Positions 1 through 5,581 are shown, numbered from the stretch's first letter. The stretch is 10,168 bases of DNA from Candidatus Nomurabacteria bacterium (GCA_003518045.1 DOZK01000019.1:1-10168), one strand, 5' to 3'. Numbers and translations: made by a program. The notes: generated from the sequence alone by a model not told the origin.

Positions 1-801
1 AAGAAACTTTTTGATCAGTGCCAGTCGGTGATGGCGCGAAAAGCGCACCCGACCAAGCGAGGCGAGCAAAAGCATATTCTTCGCGGAGTTTTTTCGTGCG
101 CAGAGTGCGGTTGCGGTATCACAAGCGAAGTTCAGAAAGGTCATGTGTATTATCGGTGCACGAAAAAGAAAGGTGTCTGCGCACAGCCCTATGTCCGCGA
201 AGAATCGCTCGCCACGCAAATCACCGAGTATCTGCAAAAAGTTTCTTTGTCTTCGGCGTGGGCAAATGAGATGCTTGCTCTCTTGGAAAAGGAGCAAACA
301 GAAACTACCCACGCCGATGCCGATTTCGTTCAAAATCTAAAGCTCAAAATTAAAGAGTACGAGGAGAAACTTGATCGGCTTCTTGACGCGCATCTTGAGC
401 AAACGCTTTCGAGCGAAGAATATGTCGCAAAGAAGCGCGTTCTCCTCGACTCAAAAATTGATTTTGAGCAGAAATTGAAGGATTTTGAACGAAACGGCAA
501 TCGCTGGCTCGAACTTTGCCGTGCCTTCATAAAAGACGCTAACCAAGCCGAAATTGTCGCTTCAGGAGAAAATCTGGAAGCAAAAAGAGATTTTCTCCTA
601 AAAGTCGGCTCGAACCCCCACCTGCGCGCTCGCGCGCTTTTTGCCACTCCGAAAAAATCCTTTGCCCTCCTCGCCGAATTCCCATACCGCGCGCGAAGCG
701 CGCCCCTCGGTTCCCAAAATTCCGAAGGGTATCTAAGTTTGCTGGGGTACAAGGACTCGAACCTCGATACTCAGGACCAAAACCTGATGTCCTACCATTA
801 G
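1..801 (+). CDS. Large serine recombinase, C-terminal part (5' end outside the window)
   Basis: The frame is open from base 1 (KKLFDQCQSVMARK...), so the gene begins upstream and its catalytic serine domain is not visible; 266 codons are present. Residues 1-30 resemble the end of the 'Recombinase' domain. Residues 31-70 form the recombinase zinc ribbon (C33, C36, C38, then YYRC53 and C60). Residues about 85-165 are charged and probably coiled coil. A terminal block (residues about 197-222, KVGSN...LLAEFP) is typical of this recombinase family in Patescibacteria. Such enzymes integrate and excise mobile elements. The last about 20 codons are read through the antisense strand of a tRNA-Gln gene and the stop lies inside it, so the C-terminal tail is probably created by the integration site. 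A GC-rich palindrome (GCGCGC-GAA-GCGCGC, near 689-703) precedes the tRNA. Family assignment is firm; the element's extent is unknown. Confidence 0.88.
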   Translation, partial: KKLFDQCQSVMARKAHPTKRGEQKHILRGVFSCAECGCGITSEVQKGHVYYRCTKKKGVCAQPYVREESLATQITEYLQKVSLSSAWANEMLALLEKEQTETTHADADFVQNLKLKIKEYEEKLDRLLDAHLEQTLSSEEYVAKKRVLLDSKIDFEQKLKDFERNGNRWLELCRAFIKDANQAEIVASGENLEAKRDFLLKVGSNPHLRARALFATPKKSFALLAEFPYRARSAPLGSQNSEGYLSLLGYKDSNLDTQDQNLMSYH

Positions 802-812
802 ACGATACCCCA
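742..812 (-). tRNA. tRNA-Gln (anticodon TTG)
   Basis: Read on the minus strand, a full cloverleaf is visible: acceptor TGGGGTA/TACCCCA with U1-A72 as usual for bacterial tRNA-Gln; D arm GTC...GAC; anticodon arm TCAGG-TTTTGGT-CCTGA giving anticodon TTG (reads CAA); T arm CGAGG-TTCGAGT-CCTTG; discriminator G. It is 71 nt and CCA is not encoded. It overlaps the end of the serine recombinase frame on the other strand. Its 5' end (791-814) is duplicated at 961-984. Confidence 0.96.
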
Positions 813-814
813 AT

Positions 815-960
815 ATTATTTTTTACTCTAACACATTGTAAGTAGTCACTAATGTTTTGGTCCTGATCAGGACCACTGTATTTGACCGCTCCGTAAACTA
901 CGCTAGCTGATGTTACATTCGGTCTGCTGACCTCAGCATTTCCTCGCCGTCGCTCGTCAA
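815..960. other. Spacer between the two tRNA-Gln repeats, with a palindrome echoing the anticodon arm
   Basis: No gene is seen. A perfect 16-bp palindrome lies at 859-874 (GGTCCTGATCAGGACC). Positions 854-866 (GTTTTGGTCCTGA) are an inverted 13-nt copy of the tRNA-Gln anticodon arm at 771-783. The right part (about 875-960) is richer in G+C than the surrounding intergenic DNA. It may be a remnant of an older integration at this site. Confidence 0.5.
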
Positions 961-984
961 CCTACCATTAGACGATACCCCAAT
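961..984 (-). repeat. Duplicated 5' end of tRNA-Gln (attachment-site-like direct repeat)
   Basis: Positions 961-984 are identical over 24 bp to 791-814, which contain the 5' acceptor strand and D-stem half of the tRNA-Gln gene. Sequences on either side of the two copies differ. This is the pattern left when an element integrates into a tRNA gene and restores it, leaving a tRNA fragment at the other junction. The recombinase gene ending in the same tRNA supports an attachment-site reading. Only 146 bp separate the copies, so what lies between them cannot be a complete element. Confidence 0.75.
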
Positions 985-1182
985 TAAACAGAAGGTAGAA
1001 GGTAGTGGGTAGTTAAAATACTCAAACACTTGTTAAACAAGAATGTTTTGTATTCAAAAACTGCTTACTACTAACTATCTACTACTCACTGTTGATTGTT
1101 CACAATGATACCATTTTTGGGGGGAATTTTCAATACTTAATAACTTATAAACATTATTTACAGAACAACACAGAAATTTCGC
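985..1182. other. AT-rich intergenic stretch with CTA/GTA microrepeats
   Basis: No coding signal was recognised. About 988-1012 carries GTAGAAGGTAGTGGGTAG-type microrepeats, and about 1062-1092 carries their complement type (CTTACTACTAACTATCTACT). Both belong to the dispersed repeat style seen upstream of several genes in this window. Confidence 0.45.
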
Positions 1183-1212
1183 TTGCACGAGGGTAAAGTA
1201 CGGGGGTATACT
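1183..1212 (+). promoter_or_regulatory. Putative sigma70 promoter
   Basis: TTGCAC (1183-1188), an 18-bp spacer and TATACT (1207-1212) lie 33 bp before the ATG at 1246. A TTG codon at 1183 could be read as an alternative gene start, but it falls in this -35 box and has no ribosome binding site. Confidence 0.45.
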
Positions 1213-1245
1213 CCTAGTTATATTATTTCCAATCACAAATATTTT

Positions 1246-1455
1246 ATGAGAAAACTTTTATTTAGGTCACACGAGTTTATGGCACAATCTTCTTTTGAAA
1301 ATGCTTCTGCTCATAAAGTACAGTTAAATACACATTTTGAAGATTTAGAAATATATGCTGAAAAGATTGGAAGCGTTAGTGATGCTCAAATGGAAATGCT
1401 TCGTCAATTTACAACATCCGCGGCAGTACGAGCTGCTTTCACCAGAGGTGCATAA
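1246..1455 (+). CDS. Small hypothetical protein
   Basis: This 69-aa frame starts at the first ATG downstream of a promoter-like sequence (1183-1212). A second ATG at 1279 would give 58 aa and has a weak AGG 10 nt upstream; neither start has a good Shine-Dalgarno, so the start is uncertain. The protein appears soluble, with no membrane segment. The middle (HFEDLEIYAEKIGSVSDAQ) looks amphipathic helical, and the C-terminus is short and basic. No family was recognised. The next gene begins 77 bp downstream on the same strand and the two could be co-transcribed up to the terminator at 1822-1848. The clear lack of stops over 69 codons in AT-rich DNA gives moderate support for coding. Confidence 0.5.
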   Translation: MRKLLFRSHEFMAQSSFENASAHKVQLNTHFEDLEIYAEKIGSVSDAQMEMLRQFTTSAAVRAAFTRGA

Positions 1456-1532
1456 CTCTATTTGACAAATTTCTGTTTTTGTGAGAGAGTGAAGTTATAG
1501 ATTACCTTAATTTAAAAGGGTAAAAAAGACAC

Positions 1533-1823
1533 ATGGCACTCATAGACGAATTAAAAAATGTTTTGGAAAAATCGGAACTCACATCTGAAGAGGTGAGGGC
1601 TTTTGAGTCTGGACTTATGATGCTTACAAAAGAAGAGCAATCTGTTTTTGCAAATATAATTGCTCAAGACCCAGAACTAATATATCCACTTTATATAAAT
1701 TACAAAGCCAAACTTCATGCCGCTTATGGAACGAAAGAAGATTGGGAAGATGCAGTACAAACAGAGATAGCACAACTCGAAGATTTTTTGGCAAGGAGAA
1801 AGGTGGGGGATGAGATAATGTAA
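1533..1823 (+). CDS. Small helical hypothetical protein
   Basis: A 96-aa acidic, probably all-helical soluble protein (MALIDELKNVLEKSELTSEE...). It has no signal peptide or membrane segment and no recognised domain. The ATG at 1533 is preceded by AAAGGG about 12 nt upstream, a distant Shine-Dalgarno at best. The stop codon is part of the left arm of a perfect terminator hairpin, so transcription ends directly at the end of the gene. The heptad-like leucines in the first 20 residues and the C-terminal EIAQLEDFLARRK segment suggest a short helix-mediated interaction surface, but this is inference. It is likely a real gene because its coding pattern and its terminator agree. Confidence 0.72.
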   Translation: MALIDELKNVLEKSELTSEEVRAFESGLMMLTKEEQSVFANIIAQDPELIYPLYINYKAKLHAAYGTKEDWEDAVQTEIAQLEDFLARRKVGDEIM

Positions 1824-1848
1824 AAACAACGCGAAGGCGTTGTTTTTC
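1822..1848 (+). terminator. Rho-independent terminator
   Basis: Perfect 11-bp stem (AAAAACAACGC / GCGTTGTTTTT) with a GAAG loop. The T-rich right arm makes it a terminator for the gene ending at 1823. The A-rich left arm could also make it work on the minus strand. Confidence 0.85.
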
Positions 1849-1862
1849 AATATACAATGTCT

Positions 1863-2040
1863 CAATTTTCAATTTTCAAAAGATACGAGGAGTCGCGCCT
1901 ACGGCGCGACTCCTTGTATTTACATTACTTGAAACTATCAAAGACGCTGGACCCGCCCGCCGGCGAGGCAGGTTCCAAATTAAATTTGGAATGACACACA
2001 CGGCGAGTTATTTATGGTATTTTTTGAAAATTGAAAATTG
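1863..2040. repeat. Composite intergenic repeat unit A, bounded by 19-bp inverted repeats
   Basis: Positions 1863-1881 and 2022-2040 are exact inverted copies of a CAATTTTC-rich 19-mer. Between them lie a near-perfect long hairpin (about 1884-1919, core GCGCC-TAC-GGCGC) and a REP-like block (about 1950-2001) made of GGACCCGCC... and TTCCAAAT...ATTTGGAATGACA. A related unit in inverted order lies at 7481-7714. No coding capacity is seen. Confidence 0.65.
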
Positions 2041-2049
2041 CAAAATTGA

Positions 2050-2102
2050 AAATTATTTGTATTACTGCCCACTGGTCACTACCTACTGCCTACTGCTATA
2101 CT
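2050..2102 (+). promoter_or_regulatory. Promoter embedded in a dispersed ACTGCC repeat; leaderless start
   Basis: A TTTGTATTACTGCCC... segment continues as imperfect 7-bp units (CACTGGT, CACTACC, TACTGCC, TACTGC) and runs directly into an extended -10 box, TGC-TATACT (2097-2102). The ATG at 2109 follows after exactly 6 nt, so the transcript would start at or next to the start codon. No clear -35 box is seen. Related copies lie at 6281-6336 and 7673-7714. Confidence 0.7.
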
Positions 2103-2108
2103 TATCCA

Positions 2109-2648
2109 ATGAAACATATCGTAACCGGAGTCTCTCTCGTTTTTTCTAGAAAAGATAGCCGAATAATTTTAATAGTTTCTACTTTTATTTTTTTCATGCT
2201 TTTACTTGCAACAGAAAATGGCAAGAATGCTATGTCAGTATTTTCTTTTGATACTATTACTTATGAGAAGCAAATAAAACTTTTTCTATCTACTTTATTT
2301 GATGTCTCTAATACTTTTTCTGTTAACTCACTCATCTTATCTATTCTAGGCTCACTTCTGGGTGGGATAAATATTTCACTAGCTTTTATTTATATGAAAA
2401 CTCGCGGGGAAATAATAATTAGAAGTGGGCTATACAGTGGTATAGGATTATTTTTAGCCTTTATTGGCATCGGTTGTGCCGCGTGTGGAACTGCCCTAAT
2501 TGCTGTGCTTCTTAGTTTTTTGGGATTATCTGCCATGCTTCACGCTTTGCCTTACCAAGGTCAAGAAATTGGCTATATTGGCATTATTTTCCTCTGCATG
2601 GCTACTTATTCCCTTGCGGTAAAGGTTTCGGCACCAACTACGTGCTAA
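2109..2648 (+). CDS. Polytopic membrane protein with CAAC motif
   Basis: A 179-aa integral membrane protein with about five hydrophobic segments (roughly residues 17-35, 73-96, 107-122, 124-146, 155-173). The notable feature is GIGCAACGTAL, with C123 and C126 forming a CxxC pair at a membrane segment boundary, suggestive of metal binding or thiol redox chemistry; this is inference, and no named family is assigned. Another cysteine lies at 163 and one is the last residue. The ATG at 2109 was chosen over an in-frame one at 2031 because the latter would translate repeat DNA, and a -10 box sits 6 nt before 2109. It is the first gene of a compact cluster: the membrane-anchored thermonuclease starts 12 bp after its stop. 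Confidence 0.8.
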   Translation: MKHIVTGVSLVFSRKDSRIILIVSTFIFFMLLLATENGKNAMSVFSFDTITYEKQIKLFLSTLFDVSNTFSVNSLILSILGSLLGGINISLAFIYMKTRGEIIIRSGLYSGIGLFLAFIGIGCAACGTALIAVLLSFLGLSAMLHALPYQGQEIGYIGIIFLCMATYSLAVKVSAPTTC

Positions 2649-2660
2649 ACTAAAATCATC

Positions 2661-3245
2661 ATGTCTCATCATGTAAATGATCCTTTTTCAAAATATGGAA
2701 TGCTCGCGCTTATCATTGTCTGTGTATTGGCTTTACTTTCTATTTTATACGGCACACAAAGAGAAGCTTTCTCTAGTTTTCTAAATAATGAAGCTGGAAA
2801 AAAGATAGAAGTACCGGTTGGTCCGTATTATAAAGTTACTCGTGTTGTTGATGGAGACACACTTGTAATTAATATAAATGGCATAGATGAAAAAGTCAGA
2901 TTAATAGGAATAAATACTCCAGAAACAGTTGACACAAGAAAACCTGTAGAATGTTTTGGCAAAGAAGCTTCTGCTAGAATGGAAGATTTGGCCGATGGAA
3001 AAAATGTTAGATTAGAAAGTGATGACACACAAAGTACTCGTGATATTTATGGACGGCTTCTTAATTATGTTTATTTAGAAGATGGGCAGATGTTAAATAG
3101 AAAAATGATTGCGGACGGTTATGCTTATGAATATACATATATGACGCCATATAAATATCAAAAAGAATTTCGAGATGTACAAACTCTCGCGAGAGTGAGT
3201 GCGCGCGGTCTATGGGCGCCAGAGTCTTGTAATGGTAAAAAATAA
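2661..3245 (+). CDS. Membrane-anchored thermonuclease (Staphylococcal-nuclease-like)
   Basis: A 194-aa SNase-fold nuclease, expected to cleave DNA or RNA with Ca2+ dependence. Residues about 13-31 form a single membrane anchor with the catalytic part probably outside. The domain runs from about 56 to 190. VVDGDT supplies D64 and D66 (equivalent to D19 and D21), RLIGINTPE supplies R80 (R35) and E88 (E43), and DIYGRLL supplies R132 (R87). The metal ligand usually Asp40 is Asn (N85) here, a possible change in metal binding, while both arginines and the general-base glutamate are kept. Family members are usually 150-200 aa, so it is full length. No Shine-Dalgarno is seen; it lies 12 bp after the preceding membrane protein and 2 bp before the next gene, so it is probably co-translated. 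Extracellular nucleic acid digestion or DNA uptake is a reasonable but unproven role. Confidence 0.93.
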   Translation: MSHHVNDPFSKYGMLALIIVCVLALLSILYGTQREAFSSFLNNEAGKKIEVPVGPYYKVTRVVDGDTLVININGIDEKVRLIGINTPETVDTRKPVECFGKEASARMEDLADGKNVRLESDDTQSTRDIYGRLLNYVYLEDGQMLNRKMIADGYAYEYTYMTPYKYQKEFRDVQTLARVSARGLWAPESCNGKK

Positions 3246-3247
3246 TT

Positions 3248-3922
3248 ATGGAAACTATACAATATTTTTTAAAAAAGTTATTTATTGTCGCAGTAGTGTT
3301 TGGTATTTTACTTGCAATTTTTATTGCATTGCAAAAATTCGCACCGAACTTTATGAAAAAGTTTTCTTTCGTCGGTGGAAGTGGCTCTTTCTTTACAGAT
3401 AACTGGCTGCCTGACCCAGTTAATTTACAAAAATTATCTGAGCCTTCAATTGCAAACTTAGATAATCAAATTTATGAGGGTGGACTGACTCCAGGAATGA
3501 GTTATGTTATTTATGGTAAAGATGGAAAGGTGGAAATAATAACTGTTCCATATAAAAATAAACCGGTAATAAACGGGGAAGCTATTCCTGTCATACAAAA
3601 CTCGCCGGCTATTCGTAATTTATCTTTATATAAAGAGGGGAGTATAAAGTTAGGTATGACATTTTACGGAGAAGCAAAAAGTACTTTTTTCTCCAATGGA
3701 ACTTTTCCAATTTATTTATTTGACTCACAAAGTAGCATGTTTGCAAAAGAAACAGCAATATCAACTGGGCAGTGGTCTGTACCTGGGTGGACGAGATTTT
3801 ATGTAAAAATAAATTCACCGTTACCATCACATCAATCATGTTTCGTATTGTTTACCCCAAACCCAAAATCTCAAGATAAAAATATAAATTATCGCGCAGG
3901 ATTACCAGTGGTTTGTAATTAA
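3248..3922 (+). CDS. Membrane-anchored protein with Gmad2-like domain
   Basis: A 224-aa protein with an N-terminal anchor (residues about 8-28) and a large outside part. The C-terminal half (about 130-224) matches the pattern of Gmad2 immunoglobulin-like domains: GEAKSTFFSNGTFPIYLFD, then an alanine/threonine stretch, GQWSV, and F-x-V-x-I strands. C198 and C223 could form a disulfide outside the cell. Residues 40-125 were not recognised. Gmad2 domains occur in spore germination proteins and in many Patescibacteria surface proteins, where their role is unknown. The gene starts 2 bp after the thermonuclease stop, so the two are almost certainly one operon with the CAAC membrane protein. The domain call rests on motif spacing only; a profile search would confirm or reject it. 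Confidence 0.68.
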   Translation: METIQYFLKKLFIVAVVFGILLAIFIALQKFAPNFMKKFSFVGGSGSFFTDNWLPDPVNLQKLSEPSIANLDNQIYEGGLTPGMSYVIYGKDGKVEIITVPYKNKPVINGEAIPVIQNSPAIRNLSLYKEGSIKLGMTFYGEAKSTFFSNGTFPIYLFDSQSSMFAKETAISTGQWSVPGWTRFYVKINSPLPSHQSCFVLFTPNPKSQDKNINYRAGLPVVCN

Positions 3923-3952
3923 AATATTGTAAGTTACTAAATTACCATGTTG

Positions 3953-4060
3953 TTGTCATCCTGATGAAAATCAGGACCTGCCTCGACGGCAAGGCGGGTC
4001 CAGTATCTTATAATTTCAGTATCCACTGGATTCCAAATCAAGTTTGGAATGACATACACT
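3953..4060. repeat. REP-like inverted pair in the intergenic region 3923-4106
   Basis: A first block (about 3954-4003: GTCATCCTGAT...ATCAGGA, then CCTGCC...GGCGGGTCCAG) faces an inverted second block (about 4026-4057: CTGGATTCC...GGAATGACA). Each has its own stem, and the pair as a whole is also an inverted repeat. It belongs to the GTCATTCC...GGAATCCAG family seen at 1950, 4999, 6124 and 7634. No gene is seen in the rest of 3923-4106. Confidence 0.65.
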
Positions 4061-4106
4061 CTGGGTTTCCTAATTGAAAGTAAATTATTCGTTAACGATT
4101 TCTTTT

Positions 4107-4454
4107 CTAAAAAAGTTGTGCTGTGTTTTGATCAGGAAATCTATTATCTATATTTTCTATTGGGGTAACTTCTATATTAGAAAATTCTAAATAATTTTTT
4201 ATATTTTGCGGGGATATATGTTGAATTAACGCATATTGTTCTGGTGTTAATCGTTCTTTATCAGATTGTTCACTATTTGCTATGACAGAATAAATTAAAC
4301 TTTCTTGTTGTGGTGTAATAGAAGCATTTTCTGCTTGTGGTAATTTATTTTGCCCTCTTAATTCTGAAATAACACTTTCTATCTGTTTTTCTTTTTGAGT
4401 TAGTGGTCGTCTAGGTTGTGGTACATCTTCAAAAAGAGGTGGCTGGAAGTCCAT
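4107..4454 (-). CDS. Hypothetical hydrophilic protein downstream of the YqeY-like gene
   Basis: A 115-aa polar protein rich in Q, N, P and E, with no membrane segment, signal or recognised domain. The N-terminal MDFQPPLFEDVPQPRRPL is proline-rich and probably disordered. Residues 20-85 (LTQKEKQIES..., ITPQQESLIYS, LTPEQYALIQHI) contain three short helix-like repeats beginning with a T-x-(K/Q/E)-(E/Q) pattern, which hints at a repeated helical motif. Its ATG is 11 bp after the stop of the GatB/YqeY-domain gene with no Shine-Dalgarno, so it is probably the second gene of that operon. No function is assigned. It could be lineage-specific. Confidence 0.68.
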   Translation of the reverse strand: MDFQPPLFEDVPQPRRPLTQKEKQIESVISELRGQNKLPQAENASITPQQESLIYSVIANSEQSDKERLTPEQYALIQHISPQNIKNYLEFSNIEVTPIENIDNRFPDQNTAQLF

Positions 4455-4465
4455 GTTTTTAATTA

Positions 4466-4912
4466 TTATGAGGTTAATCTATCGATTACAGATTTTACAA
4501 GCGCACCATCAGCGTTAGAACCAAGCTCGCGCATCATTGTTCCAACAAATTGACCTTTCTTGGTTGGGTCAAGAGGGGATTCTGCAAGTTTTGCTTTTAC
4601 AGCATTCTCGATTTCTGCTTCAGACATTTGCGCTGGGAGGAAGCCTTCGATAACGGCGAGTTCTGCTTTTTCATCATCAGCTAATTCTGGGCGACCACCA
4701 GCGATGAATTGCTCGATAGAATCTTTACGTTGTTTTGAAAGACGCTTGATAACTTTCATACAGTCATCATCTGAAAGTGGGTCAGTCGGTGGGCGACCTT
4801 GTGTTACTAATTCATTTGTAAATGCAGCGATAATCATACGAAGAGTACCAAGTCGAACAGTATCTCTCGCAATCATTGCTGGTTTGATTTCAGCTTTTAT
4901 TTTTTCTTGCAT
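4466..4912 (-). CDS. GatB/YqeY domain-containing protein
   Basis: A 148-aa soluble helical protein with the full-length YqeY architecture: an N-terminal helical part (LGTLRMIIAAFTNE), the conserved KRLSKQRKDSIEQF, a middle GRPELADDEKAELAVIEGFLP and a C-terminal part (KKGQFVGTMMRELGSNADGALV). The last resembles the tail domain of the GatB subunit of Glu/Asp-tRNA amidotransferase, which contacts tRNA. YqeY proteins are stand-alone homologues with no settled biochemical role. The length matches the family's usual ~150 aa. The start is supported by an extended -10 box 9 nt upstream, giving a nearly leaderless mRNA. An 11-bp inverted repeat covers that -10 box, a plausible operator. A hypothetical gene follows 11 bp downstream. 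Confidence 0.93.
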   Translation of the reverse strand: MQEKIKAEIKPAMIARDTVRLGTLRMIIAAFTNELVTQGRPPTDPLSDDDCMKVIKRLSKQRKDSIEQFIAGGRPELADDEKAELAVIEGFLPAQMSEAEIENAVKAKLAESPLDPTKKGQFVGTMMRELGSNADGALVKSVIDRLTS

Positions 4913-4915
4913 AGT

Positions 4916-4940
4916 GAACTCAGTATATCATACTGAGTTC
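4916..4940 (-). promoter_or_regulatory. YqeY-like gene promoter inside a perfect inverted repeat (operator-like)
   Basis: Extended -10 TGA-TATACT (TATACT at 4927-4922) ends 9 nt before the ATG at 4912. A perfect 11-bp inverted repeat, GAACTCAGTAT-ATC-ATACTGAGTTC, spans the -10 box and the expected transcription start. Only poor -35 matches are seen. It may be a repressor site, or a hairpin in DNA or RNA. Confidence 0.65.
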
Positions 4941-4943
4941 GAG

Positions 4944-4994
4944 TCGAAAGCCCATAAAGTCCATAAAGTCGAAAGTCTATAAAGCAGATACAAA
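4944..4994 (-). repeat. Short tandem-like microrepeat upstream of the YqeY-like promoter
   Basis: On the plus strand the units read TCGAAAG, CCCATAAAG, TCCATAAAG, TCGAAAG, TCTATAAAG and then CAGATACAAA. The minus-strand reading begins with TTTGTATCTG and leads into the -10 box. Similar modules lie at 9589-9612 and about 7551-7570. Confidence 0.6.
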
Positions 4995-4998
4995 TTCT

Positions 4999-5077
4999 GT
5001 GTCATTCCCGCGCAGGCGGGAATCCAGTGTCTTATTTAAAATACAAACCTGGATACCCGTCTTCACGGGTATGACAC
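4999..5077. repeat. REP-like inverted pair 1
   Basis: GTGTCATTCCCG-CGCAGG-CGGGAATCCAG (4999-5026) faces an inverted relative, CTGGATACCCGT...ACGGGTATGACAC (5049-5077), across an AT-rich spacer. Each half is a hairpin and the two halves can also pair. The left half is nearly identical to 6124-6152. A further GGTATGACACGG fragment follows to 5090. No gene was seen in 5078-5131. Confidence 0.8.
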
Positions 5078-5131
5078 GGGTATGACACGGATACAAGTAG
5101 TAATTCAAATATATAAAAAGGGGGAATTTGG

Positions 5132-5167
5132 AAAAAAAATAGCCCCGTCGCGTTATCTTGGACGGGG
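5132..5167 (-). terminator. Rho-independent terminator of the small-protein unit
   Basis: Minus-strand stem CCCCGTC/GACGGGG (5167-5161 with 5149-5143) and an 11-nt loop, followed by CTA and eight T (5139-5132). It ends the transcription unit that starts from the promoter at 5582-5609. Confidence 0.85.
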
Positions 5168-5183
5168 GGTGGACTCCAGTTTT

Positions 5184-5213
5184 TCAACCGGGTCCGTTGT
5201 TTCGAACTTTCAT
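5184..5213 (-). CDS. Possible 9-codon ORF with a strong ribosome binding site
   Basis: ATG at 5213 encodes MKVRNNGPG and ends in TGA. AAGGAG lies 6 nt upstream, and the same AAGGAGA-type site serves the 48-aa gene in the same transcript. The ORF ends just before the terminator. It could be a very small peptide, or the site could have a regulatory role; the Shine-Dalgarno is the only direct evidence. Confidence 0.35.
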   Translation of the reverse strand: MKVRNNGPG

Positions 5214-5280
5214 TCGATTCTCCTTGGTTGTGCCAATAATTTCTCTTTTTCAGAAGAGTAAAATATCAGCGTAAGGTTAA

Positions 5281-5336
5281 GGCCTGGTGCAACGTGAGGC
5301 GGGGGCAATCATTCGCGCCCGCGCCCAGCACCGGCC
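5281..5336 (-). other. GC-rich intercistronic hairpin
   Basis: GGCCGGTGC (5336-5328) pairs with GCACC-A-GGCC (5290-5281), with one bulged A. An inner GCGGGC/GCCC-CCGC stem extends the hairpin. It begins two bases after the stop codon of the 48-aa gene, so it could stabilise or process the mRNA 3' of that gene. It has no T-tract, so it is not a terminator. Confidence 0.6.
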
Positions 5337-5338
5337 GA

Positions 5339-5485
5339 TCAGCTGACCATGCCCAGGCTGGCGCCAACACCAAAGGTATTCAGTTTTTGGGTGGCACGGC
5401 GTCGCGACAGGCCGGCGGCGATGGTGACGACAGAAATAAAGCCTTTTTTTGCCTCCAGAAACTGGAAGCCGGACGGGTCCTTCAT
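5339..5485 (-). CDS. Small (48-aa) protein of unknown function with a strong Shine-Dalgarno
   Basis: Starting at ATG 5485, the frame encodes 48 aa (MKDPSGFQFLEAKKGFISVV...). AAGGAG lies 5 nt upstream, and a consensus promoter is placed about 100 bp upstream (5582-5609). The longer in-frame start at 5557 lacks a ribosome binding site and would translate the leader hairpin. The centre (GFISVVTIAAGL) is moderately hydrophobic, followed by basic SRRRATQK and a glycine-rich end; this could be a short membrane-associated peptide. No family was recognised. The codons are notably GC-rich compared with neighbouring genes, a sign of transfer or of a special class of gene. The surrounding unit is complete: promoter, leader hairpin, Shine-Dalgarno, ORF and terminator. 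Confidence 0.62.
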   Translation of the reverse strand: MKDPSGFQFLEAKKGFISVVTIAAGLSRRRATQKLNTFGVGASLGMVS

Positions 5486-5509
5486 GGGATCTCCTTGGGT
5501 TTGATTTTC

Positions 5510-5551
5510 AAAAAAACCAGTTAGTGTAGGCGTTTTGCCTCGATACCAACT
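5510..5551 (-). terminator. Leader hairpin plus T7 tract: possible attenuator
   Basis: In the 5' leader of the 48-aa gene, AGTTGGT pairs with ACTAACT (5551-5545 with 5525-5519, one G-U), enclosing an inner AGGC/GCCT stem. GG and seven T (5516-5510) follow, 17 nt before the Shine-Dalgarno. It has the form of an intrinsic terminator placed before the gene. Confidence 0.5.
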
Positions 5552-5581
5552 ATCCACCGAAACCGATCGGGGACAAAAGCA

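Noticed and set aside
330..752. 140-aa minus-strand frame inside the recombinase gene
   Set aside because: Serine- and arginine-rich antisense product; the plus-strand protein matches the recombinase family along its length.
1462..1500. TTGACA (1462-1467) as promoter of the 96-aa gene
   Set aside because: No -10 box at 15-19 bp; the nearest TTATAG is 27 bp away.
1624..1872. Minus-strand frames opposite the 96-aa gene
   Set aside because: They cross the terminator hairpin and lack start signals; the plus-strand gene has a terminator placed exactly at its end.
4560..4982. 140-aa plus-strand frame opposite the YqeY-like gene
   Set aside because: Serine-rich antisense translation of a well-identified family protein, and it runs into microrepeats.
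5294..5524. Plus-strand 76-aa frame opposite the 48-aa gene
   Set aside because: No ribosome binding site or promoter on that strand. The opposite strand has a complete promoter, Shine-Dalgarno and terminator, so this is a shadow of GC-rich DNA.
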